Assembly (NCBI RefSeq): GCF_000004075.3 | Contig: NC_026659.2 | Location: forward strand, 2,976,001 to 3,040,000 | From: Cucumis sativus | Lineage: Eukaryota; Streptophyta; Magnoliopsida; Cucurbitales; Cucurbitaceae | Direction: 5' to 3' | DNA length: 64,000 bases | Shown here: one piece after another, positions 30,798 to 44,069 of the stretch | Numbering within the stretch: position 1 is the stretch's first letter | Layout of the letters: every line of letters begins with the position of its first letter | The notes under the pieces: generated by a model | Database searches by the model: none | Told to the model about the DNA's origin: nothing | The model's input: the letters and a program-made list of their open reading frames with translations, nothing else | Position numbers and translations under genes: made by a program

Positions 30798-32922
30798 TAT
30801 TTGTTTTATTGATCAGCCCATTTTTTGAGTTCTGTTATCAGTGACTTTTTCGTTTTTGTTCTGTTTTTGGCTAAAGCTCCAAAAGGCCTTTGAGCCTCAT
30901 TCTTCATAATTTGTGTGGAAAAGATCAAAGTGCTAATAATAATTGAGTGTAGAGCCAAAATATTTTGCTTCTTTTCTGTATCACCTAAAAAGTTTAGTAA
31001 AGAATATATCACATTATTCTATTTCATCCTCTTTTTTTCAATAATAATCTTTTAACCTGTATGTGTTTGAATTAGTGGATACTGTATGTTTCTTGAAGTG
31101 GAAGGGAGAAACGAGGAGGAGGCCAAAGAATAAGGAAAAAGATAAGAAAAAAGAAAGGAGAAGAAGATAAAAAGGAAGAAAAACTGTGGCAACAACGACT
31201 GACACAGGCAGCTAGTGGAAACCATGCCCACCACGTTCGATAAATGTCACATCAGTTTTCCTTTTCTATTAGGATTTAGTGAGAAACTGACTGAACTGAT
31301 AATTCTACCAAATAATGTAAACACAACCTCACGAGTAAAATTGTCGAGTTTTACAAAAGCTCAATGACTCCAAATATGGCGTAAACCAAAATCTTAAGAA
31401 TCTGTTTATATCTTCTTATACAGTGGACCAAAAAAGTTGGAAAATTTGAATTTGATCTCTTCCAACAGTTTCTTTTCAATAACAATTTGTATCTACATAT
31501 TGACATACAAAATTCTAAAATATTAATTTATCTATTGAATAGTATAAATTTTAATCATCTTTAATATAAAAACTTAAAACCTCTCTTGGTTCCATTTCAC
31601 ACTTTTTTATTTCATCAAGAGGTTTATTTTGTATTTTGAATCCAAACCCTCGTTAAATTATTGTATATATCAATAAATGGTGGATGAAATTTTATATGAC
31701 ACCAGACTAAGCTTTTATAGAAAGACAATGTCTAAAACATTTATTATAATTTGATAAAGAAAGACTAGCAATTTTTTAAAATATAAATGTGAGTTTTAAT
31801 TACATCATAAACAATAAGGGAAAAAAAGAAAGAATAATACAATAATACATTTTTTTTTCTGTTGTTGTGACAGTGGAAATTTATATCTTATTCCTTTCTT
31901 AAAATATTATTTTTATGAAATTATCGAAATTTATCAATAAAATTCACATTTTGAAGTCTCTTGCCCTTTAATTCTGAAATAAAATATAATGAATATATTA
32001 ACTATAGAGCAAATACGTGAATTTAAAAATTGAGGGTTGTCTTTTTAAAAAATGGTCTTAGAAAATGATGTTTGGAATAAAATCTATTTGATATAAATAT
32101 TTGAAAAAAAATTAAAGAAAATTTGATATTTGGAAAAAGAAAACTATTGATAAGTGAATTTAAGTTAAAATAAAGCACTAATAAATACAAAAATCAATAA
32201 TGAAAAAAAGTGTCATCTCGCCATTTGCTTGCGGAATTTTGTGAGTTTAATGCTTGCAATTAGTTTGATGGGACTTTTGTGAGGTAATTTAATTATTAGG
32301 ACTAAATATTTGCTTACCATGATCTAATTTACTAATTTTATATATATCTTTACATTTTACAAGGATCAAACAAGACATTCTAAAGAATTTATCAATTATT
32401 ATTAATATTTTTGTGTTTCTTTTTAATTTAATGTAAACCCATCAAACCAAGTTTTGAAAAAAAAAATGTTTTTGCTTATAATTTGACTAAAGAATTGAAG
32501 TGTTTTTTTAATTAATAAAGATGATAAAACTATACAACATTTTAGCAAAAAAAAGATTGACATAGTCTTTCTCCTTGATCTAAATCACACATTTTTTTTC
32601 ACATCTTAATTAAAGGGTAATTAATATTTTTATTATGGTGTCCAACAAATTGAACATATAAACCTATTCACCTAATAATGATTGATAAAAAAGAAAGTAT
32701 CATCCTTGACAGCATAAGTTGAACCTTCTTCAATTATCTTTTATTCTTATTGAGAGGAGAACACAAGAAATAGCTATAATATAGCTCAAGGAAAACCTAA
32801 AATGAAGGAAGCAATAAGGAGCTTCAAACGGGAAAGTGAAAATAAAACGCTATAGAAAGTCTATACGATAGCATTTTGTTTTTGTAAAGCTATCATATGT
32901 GATATTCATAGTAGTGGCTTGT
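30798..32922. other. Spacer between convergent KIN-type paralogues
   Basis: AT-rich DNA with a purine-rich run at 31095-31190. No gene is supported. The spacer is about 2.1 kb, so the duplication was followed by inversion or insertion. Confidence 0.5.
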
Positions 32923-33294
32923 TCATTTGTTCATTCCGGTGGCATCCTTGACAGCATCAGCTGCACCTTGTGCTTTGGCCTTCATCTGCTGTCCTCCTTC
33001 TTGTATTGATTCTTTAGCTGATTGAGCTGCATCACTCGCCTTCTCCATCATATTGCTTGCTTTCTCCTATACATTATCACCCATAATTCAACATGTCTCG
33101 ATCAAATAACTCCTTAATCTTCTTAAGAAGACAAAAAATAAGTGTGTCTAGAAACTTGTTTTTATATTATGATAATCATTTTAAGTTTTTGTGGCTAAAT
33201 ATAAAGAACGATGAGATAAGATGAGGTAGTGAACCTGTGCTTGACCCTTGGCTTCTCCAATCTGGTAGCTCATGTTCTGGGAGTTATCTGCCAT
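32923..33294 (-). CDS. KIN/LEA-type stress-induced protein B, 67 aa
   Basis: Two exons, 33235-33294 and 32923-33066, join in phase 0 with a GTTCACTACC donor and a GTATAG acceptor. The protein starts MADNSQNMSYQIGEAKG and ends AVKDATGMNK, differing from paralogue A at few positions (for example MMEKASDAAQ against LMDKAGDTAQ, IQEGGQ against MQEAGQ). It belongs to the same small LEA-like family with probable protective roles in cold or water stress. Its promoter carries three ACGTG-type elements within about 215 bases of the ATG, which supports ABA- or drought-responsive expression. Length and intron position equal those of paralogue A. Confidence 0.93.
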
Positions 33295-33398
33295 TCTTTC
33301 AAAAGAAGAATTTTAATTTAGAAAGAAATTGAGAACTTGAAGGGATTTTTTAAAACTACAATTGTGTAATTAGGTTGTTGATTTAGAATTCAATTGCT

Positions 33399-33418
33399 TG
33401 TGATTTATATAGTAGTTT
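33399..33418 (-). promoter_or_regulatory. Core promoter (TATA) of KIN-type gene B
   Basis: On the minus strand this is identical over 20 bases to 30231-30250 of paralogue A and contains TATATAAA about 110 bases before the ATG. Such conservation between paralogues in AT-rich flanks supports a functional core promoter. Confidence 0.8.
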
Positions 33419-33438
33419 AGAATGGAAATGTTGCTTGA

Positions 33439-33507
33439 CACGTGTACCCCAATAGTAGGTTGCATGACACGTGGTACATTTTAATTTGATAAGTTGTGAG
33501 ACGTGTC
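33439..33507 (-). promoter_or_regulatory. Cluster of three ABRE-like ACGTG elements
   Basis: GACACGTGT (CACGTG at 33439-33444), GACACGTGG (33468-33473) and GACGTGTC (ACGTGTC at 33501-33507) lie 145-215 bases upstream of KIN-type gene B. ACGTG[G/T] repeats are the established binding sites of ABF/AREB bZIP factors, and multiple copies are usually required for ABA response. Confidence 0.75.
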
Positions 33508-34058
33508 ATAATGCTATTGGGAAAGTAGGTCTATTTTAGAGGCCCCTTGACTTCAGTTTTAGTTGAGGAAACAACGTTTCATATTGACCATATAATTGTT
33601 TGTGCAAATTCCACCCTTTAATTTCATTTACAAGATTTATTCATTGAAATTCTTAAAAGGGTGTGTCTGGGATTAAATATCAAATAATAGTCAACAATTC
33701 ATTTTGGAGTGAAATATATATTTTAAATTTTTTAAATTTACATTTAAATATGTGGAATTAGACCTTAGGTTTAGTTTTTTAACAATAAAGAACGTGACAA
33801 AAATAATTTTAACTATTTACGAATTACTTTCAAACACGTTATGGAAATATAAACCATAAAATACATTAAGAAAACGGGGAAGGAAAAAAATGCAACAAGT
33901 TAACAAGCAAGACCATAATATTAATCCAAACTTATAAATCAAACCCCATCAATATTTTCAAACCAAACCAAATTTTATTAGTTGATATATATATGCATTA
34001 AACTTTATCTATATATTATTTGTGACTTACAAAACAGTAATTGTTGTATAATCTCAAG

Positions 34059-34097
<39 letters not shown>

Positions 34098-35261
34098 AGT
34101 TTAGTTTAGTAAAAATTGTAATGATCTCTTATCTAAAAAGTTGAAGGTTTAATCTCGGTCTTTCTCATAATTGTTGTATATTAAAAGAATATATCAACTT
34201 GCTTAATTATTTTTTAGAAAAATAATTGATTTGTTTATCTTTTCATTATGAAATTCTCAACCTATTTGAAACAAGATGTTGCATCTGAAAACTCGGTAAC
34301 CATTGAAATAGTTCATTATCTATATATCTTAATAAAGAATTTTAGTGTTTATTTTGGCTTCACCTTTTTTTAGTTGTAATTTTTTTACTAGGTGTGAGTG
34401 GAAGAATTATTTTTTAAACTTAATAAAAATCTAGATTTTTTTTGTTGGTTAATCTAATTGATTTTAAATTTTATATCTTCTCAACTATATAAAATGTATT
34501 TTTTTCTCATTTAGATTAGTATTTATAAATTTATAAAATTAAAAGTTTACTTGGTATCAAATTTACTATAAAGTATATATTTCATCAAATTAACCGATAG
34601 ATTCCTTTCTCTATCTTTGATGAAAGTCATGTGAATATGTTATTCATTAGCAATTGTTTTGGAATGATTAACTAGAGGGTAAAAACAGTAACATTATTTA
34701 AAATCATTTAAAGTTATTTAAGGTAAAATATATATATATTACAACTCTTTGATAAAATTTAGCGCGCAAATTAATGAAATTAAAAAGTCGATAGGTGAGA
34801 AAAGTCGATACACATTGATAACGGTTTGATATATAAACTAATATAAACATGTATCAATGCATTGAATTAGATGGTTTTTCATATATATTGCCTTCTTGAA
34901 TGATGATTAGTTATAACAATTAAACTCCATTTTACTCGTATATAAAAATTTCTAAATCGATATGGTATGACTAATAATGGTTTGTTGTTGATTATTTGAT
35001 GAGGTAAGAGATTAGTACAAAGTACAAAATGAGGAAAGAATATAATTAAGAAGTTTGGAAATACATTGGCATGTGAAATGCTACACGTACACATTTGAGT
35101 AAAAAAGAAAAAAAGAAAAAGAAAATTACAAAAGCTTCTCTCTATATATAAAATGTGTAGTTTTGTTGGAGATGAACAAAAGAGAACACATTTCAATATA
35201 ATTTAGAGGAAAATGAAGAACAAAATGATTAGATATATATTTGTTGTGTGCATTAATTAAT
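33508..35261. other. AT-rich spacer with a TA microsatellite
   Basis: Contains a (TA)16 run at 34061-34092 and otherwise featureless AT-rich DNA. No gene is seen before the end of the ADF gene. Confidence 0.5.
34061..34092. repeat. (TA)16 microsatellite
   Basis: An uninterrupted dinucleotide run, likely polymorphic between accessions. Confidence 0.95.
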
Positions 35262-36007
35262 CTAAAATGCACGTGCCTTGACAATGTCAAAGCTCATCTC
35301 ACTTGGATCTGTTGCTTGTAACTCAAACTGAATTCCATCTAATTCTCTTTTGAATCTATCCTTCGAGCTTGCATACACCATTTTACTTCTCACCTTTGAA
35401 ATATCTGGTGACCTATATATGTTTCTCAACGTAACAACATTTAGATCAACATTTTCATATATGTATATATCAAAATATACTTAACTATATATGTTTGGAT
35501 TGAGAGTGTAGTTAGATAATGTACCATGCAATGAAGAAAATCTTGCTCTTCTGACAATTCTCATCAGTAATGAAATCAAAATCGAAGACAGCGTAGCGAC
35601 ACTCATCTGCAGGGAGAGATCCAGTGAAATCCTCATATGTTTCATCTGGTTGTCCCAACTTCTCTACAACAACTTCTTGTTGTTCAATCTTGAAAATGAT
35701 GAATCTGTAGTTTCTCTTTGCTTTTAGCTCCAAAAACTTCAATTTACATTCATCTCGCACAGCCATTCCAGACGCCGCGTTCGCCTATAGTAATCATCAT
35801 GAATTATAAACAAACCAATTCATGTTAATCATCATTGATCATTGAACTACGTGAATAAACGTAATACAAAAGATAAGACATTTGTAAACAATGAAATGAC
35901 ATGAAAACCAAAGAACACATAATCTGCCTCCCAAACAAATGTAAAACTAAAAGAATCTAAATGGTTAGGAAAACCAGAGATTGGGATGAGAAACAATAAC
36001 ATACCAT
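35262..36007 (-). CDS. ADF: Actin-depolymerizing factor (ADF/cofilin), 137 aa
   Basis: Three coding exons: 36005-36007 (the ATG alone, followed by donor GTATG), 35525-35784 and 35262-35412, giving 414 bases with stop. The protein starts [10 protein letters not shown], continues [17 protein letters not shown] and [12 protein letters not shown], and ends IVKARAF. It includes the actin-binding long-helix region around [22 protein letters not shown]. Ser6, the site phosphorylated in plant ADFs, is present. ADFs bind G- and F-actin, sever filaments and promote turnover in the cytoplasm. A first intron directly after the ATG is a known hallmark of plant ADF genes, and such introns often enhance expression. 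The length is exactly typical; which ADF subclass it belongs to is not decided here. Confidence 0.95.
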
Positions 36008-37830
36008 TGTTTAATTTGTTGGGGAGTAAGGAGAAAGAAAGGGTTGTTAGTATGGGAAAAGGGAAAGGGAAGAAGAAAGAGAGAAATAGAGAAGAAAAAA
36101 GAGAATGGAGAAGAGAGATCCTTAATTTTTGGGATGAAATGAGAGGTGAGAAGAAGAAAGAGGTTTAAGGAAACAAAAGCAAAGGTTGAGAATTGTCTAA
36201 AATGGCTCATCCAATCCATGATTTCCACAATTTTTTATCTCATTAATTAATTATAATACATTTTCCACATTAAGCTTTTATCCTTTCAATCACCAATTTC
36301 AATTTATCCTATTTTCACTCATCAAACCCCTAATTTACACTTTCTAATTGCCATCTTTCCCTCAACAAAAAGTTGATGAAGTTTGAATCCTATTTCGGTT
36401 GTTGAGAATAATCCTTCATTTTATTCTATTTCCATTTCAAATTTTTTAATTTTCTTTCTTAAAAAATAATTTTATTAACTTTTTTATATATATAAAAAAT
36501 TTAATGAGTGCATGTTTGTTTCATACTAATTTCTAATAAAAACGATAAATTATAATCAGTTGTATCATTTTCGTGTCTAGATTTTAAATTAAGGAATATC
36601 TTTTAACGCTTTTGAAATCACATTATTAAATATAATCAAATTAAAGTCAATTTTTAGTGTTAATTTACATATATTAAATAATCAACAAAACTTTCAATTT
36701 CTCTTTTCATATTTTGACTTGTACTTCTAAAGGTGCATTTATTTGTAAAATAATTTATATTTGCTTCTAATCTAAAATCATATATTAAAAATTTTCATAT
36801 CCCACCAATTGAAATGACTTTGGTAAGGTTACAGAGAATAAATTTTCAAAAAGACTATCCTAAGGAATCTGTTCTTAAATTGAAAAACCACATTTTAATA
36901 AAAATAAAAAAAAAAAGTTGATCGAAAATATTAATCATCCATAGATATCTTCGTACTCTTTTATAGATATAATAATTATTAATTATGTGCATATATTAAT
37001 AACTAACCATAATGTTAAAATTCTAATAGACCTTTACTTAAAAATGTCACAACATAAACTATATGCATACGGGATTGTACACTATCTCTCATACAATACT
37101 AAATATTAAAATTATTCGACAATTTAGTACGATTACAAGTTTATTTTTTGTACTATGTTAAAGAATAATGTTTATGAAAAAAAATTGATAATATGAAAAC
37201 ATTAAACGAAAAATGGTTACATTAGCTAACTTCTAAAATCAAATCAAAACTATATAATACTAATTCATTTTCATTAAAAGCTAAAAAGAGTATAATATTT
37301 TAAATTTTAAGTAAACAATAAAAATGTTGAAGAGGCATTTAGTTCCCAATTTCCCCTTTTTCAAAAGGTGTGGCATTTTGTCCTTTATTTGGATTTTAAT
37401 ACAAAACCTAGGCACCATCTTTCAACCTTATATCTCTAGTTTATAGTTGATTTTTTCAAACTTTTTAGCTATTAGAGGAATTTATTAATAACTAAAATAG
37501 TCAATGATAAAATATTAAATGATGCACATTAGTCACATTAATGATAATATTTCCATCAAAATTTTGAGCAGTTCATTTTAACGCATTAACTATCATGACA
37601 TGCATTTAAATAAAAAAAAAAATATTGATATAGTTGATAAAGTTTACAATCAAAGTTTCATAAAACTTCATAAACACGAGACCTCATAGTTCAATGACTA
37701 TGAATATTTCTAACTCATGACTATATAACTTTATTCTGAATTAAGAATCCAGGAATAATAAATCCTACGATCTGCTCTTTGATATATTGAGAACGAAAAT
37801 AACTCTAATTAAAGGTTGAGGTTGATGTTA
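36008..37830. other. Intergenic region upstream of ADF
   Basis: Holds the ADF leader and promoter, with a purine-rich tract at 36025-36165, followed by AT-rich DNA. No gene is supported. Confidence 0.5.
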
Positions 37831-39760
37831 TCAGGAATCTTGGTGAAGGAAATGAGCGGCTACGATTCGACGTTGTATTTTGCCAGAAGCAGTTTTGGGG
37901 AGTGAATCCGTAAGAAACACTTTCTTGGGGACTTTGAAAGCAGCCAAATTGTTCTTGCAAAAACTCATTACATCTTCCTCTCCAATCTTTGATCCTTCTC
38001 TTGGAATTATTGCACAATTTATCTAACACACAAACAAACAAAATTACCATTATTTTATGTTTTTTATTTTCACCTCAAAATACGTTAAAACTAATTAAAT
38101 AATTAACTGTGTTGAAAAAGTATTTATACAAACAAATTGTTCTGACAAGAAATTTAATTAAAATTAATCTCAAGTAAACATGCATGCAGTAATTGACAAA
38201 ATATATATTAAAATAGAAAGAGATAAAAATAAAAGAAAAAATTTACCTCCTCCCCATACTTATCGTCAGGAACTCCAAATGCGACAGCTTGGGCCACGTC
38301 CGGATGAGCCAACAACACTGCGTCCACTTCAATCGGCGATATCTTTTCCCCTTTTTTCATTTTTTTTATTTAATCAAAAACATATACCAATGAATAAAGA
38401 TATTGATATAATTTTGGAATTTACCTCCACGGTTGATCAATTCCTTGATCCGACCAACAAGATGCAAATACCCATCGGAATCAAAGTACCCAATATCTCC
38501 GGTGTGGAACCATCCGTAACGGAAAGCTTCCTCATTCGCCACCGGATTACTTTTGTACCCCTTCGTCACATTCGAACCTTTGATACAAACTTCTCCTTTC
38601 ACATTCGCTTCCTGAACGATGCCGTTCTCGTCCAGTATCACCATTTCTTGACCCACCGGTTTCCCCACTGACCCAGCCTTGTGCGGACCGTTTTCCGGCA
38701 ATGGGTTCGTCGACATCAGATGTGTCGCTTCCGTCATCGCGTACGCCTCCAGAACCGGCGCCCCAAACGCCTCCTCCATCCGGTTCATGATACTTGGAGC
38801 TAATGATGCACTGCAGCTTCTAATGAACCGGAGCTTCGGGTAAACCTTTTCTGGTTTGTTCGAGTGCCGGTCTAGTATGATTTGATGGATTGTAGGTACG
38901 GCAGTGTACCACGTGGCGTTGTATTGGATCATGTCGGCCCAGAATGTCGACGCCGAGAATCTCCCGGCTGCTGGTAAAGCAACGGCGGCTCCGGCAGCTA
39001 GTGAGCTTAGTAATCCAGCCATTAAACCGTGGACGTGGAATAATGGAAGGACAATAACGGTGGAGTCGGACTCAGTGAGTTGGTAAACCGATTTAATATT
39101 GTTAACCGACGAGGCCAAATTGAACTGAGTCAATGGAACGCCTTTGGGACGGCTGGTGGTGCCTGACGTGTGAAGGAATAACGCCACGTCGGATCCTTCA
39201 TTGAGGATTTCAAGAACTGAGCCATACTCGGAACCATTCGAGTTGGACGGAGTCAAAGAGAGAACCAACTCGGCACCTGCATCGGGAAGTGAAGCGGTCA
39301 CGTGCTTGATTTTGAGTTTAGACGCGGCCGTCTCGGCCGGGCTGTTGCCTTCTATAGACGTAACCAAGAGCTTTGATTCAGAGTCCGATAAGTAAAATTC
39401 GAACTCCTCAGCCGTGTAGGCGGCGTTGAGTGGCGCCGCAGTGGCTCGAGCACGGATCACAGCTAAAAACATGATAACAAACTACAAAACCAAACAATCA
39501 AAATCAAAAGTTTTAATCCGATGGGTGGTTCTATTCTATTGAAACTAATATAATACCTCGACGGTGTTAGGGAAAACAAGGGCAACGACATCGCCGGGCT
39601 CGATACCGCCGGCGACGAGTTTAGAGGCGGCGGAATCAACGAGGTGTTGAAGACGGGAATGTGAGAGATCGAACTTTCCGGATACGGATAAGGCTCTCCT
39701 GTCAGGAAAGGTTCCGGCGACGGATTGCAATAATCCGGAGAGAGTAATTGGAAACCCCAT
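37831..39760 (-). CDS. AAE3: Oxalate--CoA ligase / acyl-activating enzyme 3 type, 518 aa
   Basis: Four exons, 39557-39760, 38425-39481, 38247-38350 and 37831-38022, join in phase (1557 bases with stop). It is a member of the ANL adenylating superfamily: AMP-binding motif HTSGTTSRPKG at residues 172-182, YAMTEATH, WFHTGDIGYFDSDGYLHLVGRIKE, and the C-terminal PKTASGKIQRR with the catalytic Lys at about 503. Length and the start MGFPITLSGLLQ fit AAE3, which converts oxalate to oxalyl-CoA with ATP and CoA. That is the first step of the CoA-dependent oxalate degradation pathway used in defence against oxalate-secreting fungi and in mineral homeostasis. The C-terminus (HQDS) is not a peroxisomal SKL signal, consistent with a cytosolic location. 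Related 4-coumarate-CoA-ligase-like enzymes are the main alternative. Confidence 0.93.
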
Positions 39761-39838
39761 TTGGGTTGAGAGAAGAAATGATGAAAATGATAAGAGTGAA
39801 TAAAGTGATGGATGAGGAAGAAGGGAGTTTTTGGGGAA

Positions 39839-39844
39839 TATATA
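39839..39844 (-). promoter_or_regulatory. Probable TATA box of the AAE3-type gene
   Basis: TATATA lies about 80 bases upstream of the start codon on the minus strand, in an otherwise GC-richer local context. Confidence 0.45.
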
Positions 39845-42345
39845 CAAAAATAGTGATAGAGGATGAATAGGGGCGCCTTATTATACTATTCCATGTGGCG
39901 GTTTATGGTTCGGTTGTTGTGTGCGGAGTCTTGCTGTTGTTTGAGCATGTTGGCTAACCAGCAATGCACCGGCGGATCCACCTACGGGTCCTACAAAAAA
40001 AAAAAGATGAAACTATTTATAATATATAGAAAAAATTGGTTATTTAGGGTGGTAGTATTTTTAGTTTTCATACTGATTTAAAATCAGGTAATGAATCATA
40101 ATACTATATTTATGGTTAATACTTTAATTTTATGTTCATATAGATAAATATTTTAAAAGATACTTTGGAGTGACAGCTTAAATAGGAAAAAGAAACATAC
40201 ATTTGATTCTAGTAAATCTTATACAAGATTTAGGAAAACAATCTAAACTAAATTATTTCCTATTAACACAACTTTAAATTATATATGATATAGCAATTAA
40301 TTTAACATTTTCATATATATATAAGAGAAGTATTTAGATATATAGAAACAAGTTTAGAAGTACCTGACTTAAACTTGGAAGCAAAAGAGGGAAAGAGAAT
40401 GAATGGAAGAATGGAAGAAGATATAGAAGAAGATAAAATGTGATGAGTTTGAAGAGAGAGAGAGATGGAAAATGAAAAGGAAAAGGGAAAGGGTATGTGG
40501 AAAGGAGAAAAGGAGTCTTTAAAATGTTTGTCGTCTGGGTGGACATTTTTGGATAATTATTACCTATCATTATTGGTACCCTTTTGGATTTATATTAAAT
40601 ACTAAAAACATTTTCATACAATAAAACTATTAACAAATACAAAAATTATTATAAACCACAAAATAAAATAATATCTAAAATTGATAAAAAGGATCGCTTT
40701 TTGTTGAAAATTAAGAATCAAATGGTGTATTGAATCATTGATTTATTAACTAAGAATAAAATGGTGTATTAAATTACGGATTTATCAAGATAATATCTTC
40801 TCCACGTTATCGATTTTTTTATTTTAATATTAATTTTAAAGTATCGAATTAATATATATAAACAAACAACAATGAAATGAATTAAAAGTATATCACTAAA
40901 ATGAATTAAAAGTTAGATCAAAATAGTATTAAAATCTTGATGTTTATCATTGTTATTATTTATTTAGCGAATAAATGTTCTTAACAGTTAATGAGTTGAG
41001 TTATGGTTGGTTTTTGAAAATTTATTATTCTATAATACATATTTAATTGGTGAAAAATATTTAGTTTAGGTTTATTATATTCTAATCTCTTAGCTTTCAA
41101 AGTATTCCATTAATAATACTTAAGTTTTATATTCCATATTCTAATTTTTAACTTTTAAGAAACAATAATATAATTCTTTTACTTCTCAATTTTATTTCAA
41201 TTATGGGCCTTGTTAACAAATGACAATACTTTTTCATTTTACTACTTTCTTATATTTAAAAATAGTTAAATATAAAAATATAATTGAAATATTGTAAAAA
41301 ATAGAATACGTGAAATAAATTTTGTCCTTTATTAGTTTTGTTCTATCGAGGGTAAATAATTAGTCAATTTTTTATATTTTTAGAAAATCTCCTATGTTTA
41401 TAATAGGGAGGCTATATATATATATGTTGATATTAGAAAGATTTAAAGCCTAATAATTCAAGAAAATTTAAATGATTGTTATTTAAAATAAAAAATTAGA
41501 ATAACTAAATGGATATTTTGAAATTTCATAAACCAAAATAAAATAAACTTAAAAATCAAAATAAATATTTTAAAACGAGGACAAAAGAATTTGTGACCAA
41601 AGACTAAAATGAGATAATATTAAGCTTTCGAGTTTTAAATTTGTTTATAAGTAATCGGTCCTTAAAATCACTTGTAGTATACTGAGATATGTTGTATATC
41701 AATTGAGTTATGAAAACACGTTTAATCATTTTAATGAAAAAAAAGTTATCACTAATGTTGTCAAATAACATATGAATAGTTCAATTAGCGACCGACTTTA
41801 ATTAGGAACCATATTATTAAACAATAGTGGTGTAAGAAATTATTGAATGTTATTCTCTTCATTTTTTTTAGACCAAAATATGCTTTTTTATGAAAATTTA
41901 ATTGATAATTTGTGAATCACATATATTTAATTAATAAAATAAAACTTTAATAAACTTATTTAAGTGATTGATGCTGGTTTTCAAATGTGTTTTAACCTTG
42001 AAATAAATGATTCGAAGTAACAATTATATATGAAGAAAATAAAAGTTAATTTAAAAAATGGTCAAAAATAGAACGTTTGAGAAAATATATACTTTATTTG
42101 TATATATATATTTATATATGAATTTATAAACAAGAGTAATAGTCTGTTTTTAATAAGAGTTTTTGAATAGAAAATGTGAAGGAGTAAATGTATTCATAAA
42201 GAAAAGAAAGGCTATGTATAAAGTTGTAGCCAACAATTATATATTAAACGTAACCTATTCTTCTTGTTAGTTCCATATATACCTTTCTCATTATACTTTT
42301 GTGAAGAAGGTTTAATTTTATTTTTCAACAATTTGAAACTTTATT

Positions 42346-42348
<3 letters not shown>

Positions 42349-42406
<58 letters not shown>
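42349..42406. repeat. (AT)29 microsatellite
   Basis: An uninterrupted 58-base AT run, one of the longest simple repeats in the window and likely hypervariable. AT runs of this length can extrude cruciforms. Confidence 0.95.
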
Positions 42407-42409
<3 letters not shown>

Positions 42410-43944
42410 GAACCAAGAATGCGCAACACATTAAAATACAACTATGCATATTGCTACTTTATTAACTATATTGTTACTTTATTCTTTGCCTTTGACTACA
42501 CATTTTTCTTTCTTTATGTGCTATTGGTTTGAGTTTCAAATAAAGAAAAGGAAGATGATATAACTAAAAGGGGAAAACAGAAAACACATTTTTGTAGGTT
42601 AGTCTTATCAATTTTACTCGAAAAACATTTGTATTTGTATTACATATCTTGGTTCGGTGGTTCTCAAGTCAAACTCAATTTAAAAAAAAAAACGAGCATT
42701 GTAGCAATGTGGTGATGACCTGTTCAACACGCATCATGTTGAAGTGAAAAAGTAAAAGTATTTAGCTGATTGAAGTGGGTTGGGTACTACAGGAGATAGA
42801 TATTAGCATTGAAAGTATATAGGATGTTCGTTTGATTTTATTACATCATGTTAGGTCTAGATAGCTAGATGGTGTCAGTTGAAGATCAGGGCTCGAGGAA
42901 TGTCCTCAGGTTTAATTTAACCATATAATAACTTTCAAGAGAATTATAGTTGTGAAAATTTTTTATAAACGTCATGAAATTTTAGTTTCCTAATTATAAT
43001 AATATATTGTTACACATATCTACTAATGCCAAAATTTAAATGGATAAAATGTACCGTTCATCTGACCTACACGTGATAACAACAGTAAATTTATATTTCA
43101 AGTAAGACATGACCAGCAAAAGAAAGAATATGGTCGCAATTACCACAAAACGTCACTAGCTAATTTTAGCTATAGCTTTTATGTTGAATGAAGTTAGAAA
43201 AAAGAGAGATTAATTAAGAGGTGAGAAGTTGTGGTTAGTGAAAGTAATTAAGATTCCAAATTGATTGGCTAAGTGAGAAAGAAGATAAGGACACGTGTGA
43301 TGTGCGTTTTGTTAAACAAAGTTGACCAAACTTATATTTAGTCTGAAGGGATTATGAAATTTGTCAAATTTTGATTGGTCCGTTTCTTGCCCGTGTCCGC
43401 CCCACTTTTACTTCCGCTTCCCATTTGTCCCACGTGCCAATAATAAAACGTGCCGTACCACTACTTTTTATTACCATATTAAATATACAAAACTTTCCCC
43501 TTCTTATTACTTCCCTACAAACTCTACTTTTCTATTTATTCTCTCCCGGATTTATTAATAGTTTTACCACTCAACTAGCTATCGGGTATGGGATATCTAT
43601 ATATATATATATATAAAACATAAAGTTGAGCGGATTTGAGTCTATCAAACTTATAATAAATTGTTTTTAGATACTACTTAATTAATTTAAAGGATATTAT
43701 AGGTATAATTGGATCGTATATATATATATATACAACTTCACAATTATCTCAAGATATTTTAATATAACACGTCTAAAAACCTAATGCGGTAAGAGATGAA
43801 ATATTGCAAACTACTTGACACAATTCAACAAAAATTTTCTATGTTTTAAGTTTAGAGATTCAAATTCTTCTATCTCAAAGTGGAACAAATCGTCACCCCT
43901 TTATTCATTCACTAATAGAAATTTGGATCTTAACGATGCAAAAT

Positions 43945-44069
43945 TTGTGTCATAAAGAGTTTTAATGACACAACTTTGCGTTATTGAAGTCTTTGTCAAG
44001 AAAGGTTATTTGACGACACTTCGAAAAAATGTCGTTAAATATGCTTAGATGACACCAAGACTGTGTCAT
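43945..44069. repeat. Cluster of inverted TGACAC/GTGTCA words
   Basis: TTGTGTCAT (43945-43953) faces ATGACACAA (43965-43973), a perfect 9-base inverted repeat. ATGACAC (44049-44055) faces GTGTCAT (44063-44069), and GACGACAC plus ATGTCGTT lie between. Arrays of short direct and inverted words like this occur in subterminal regions of CACTA- or Mutator-like DNA transposons, but no transposase or clear terminal repeat is seen. Confidence 0.5.

Noticed and set aside
35965-36228. Hydrophobic 87-residue frame upstream of ADF
   Set aside because: Covers the ADF leader and the first intron border; the hydrophobicity comes from a pyrimidine-rich leader.
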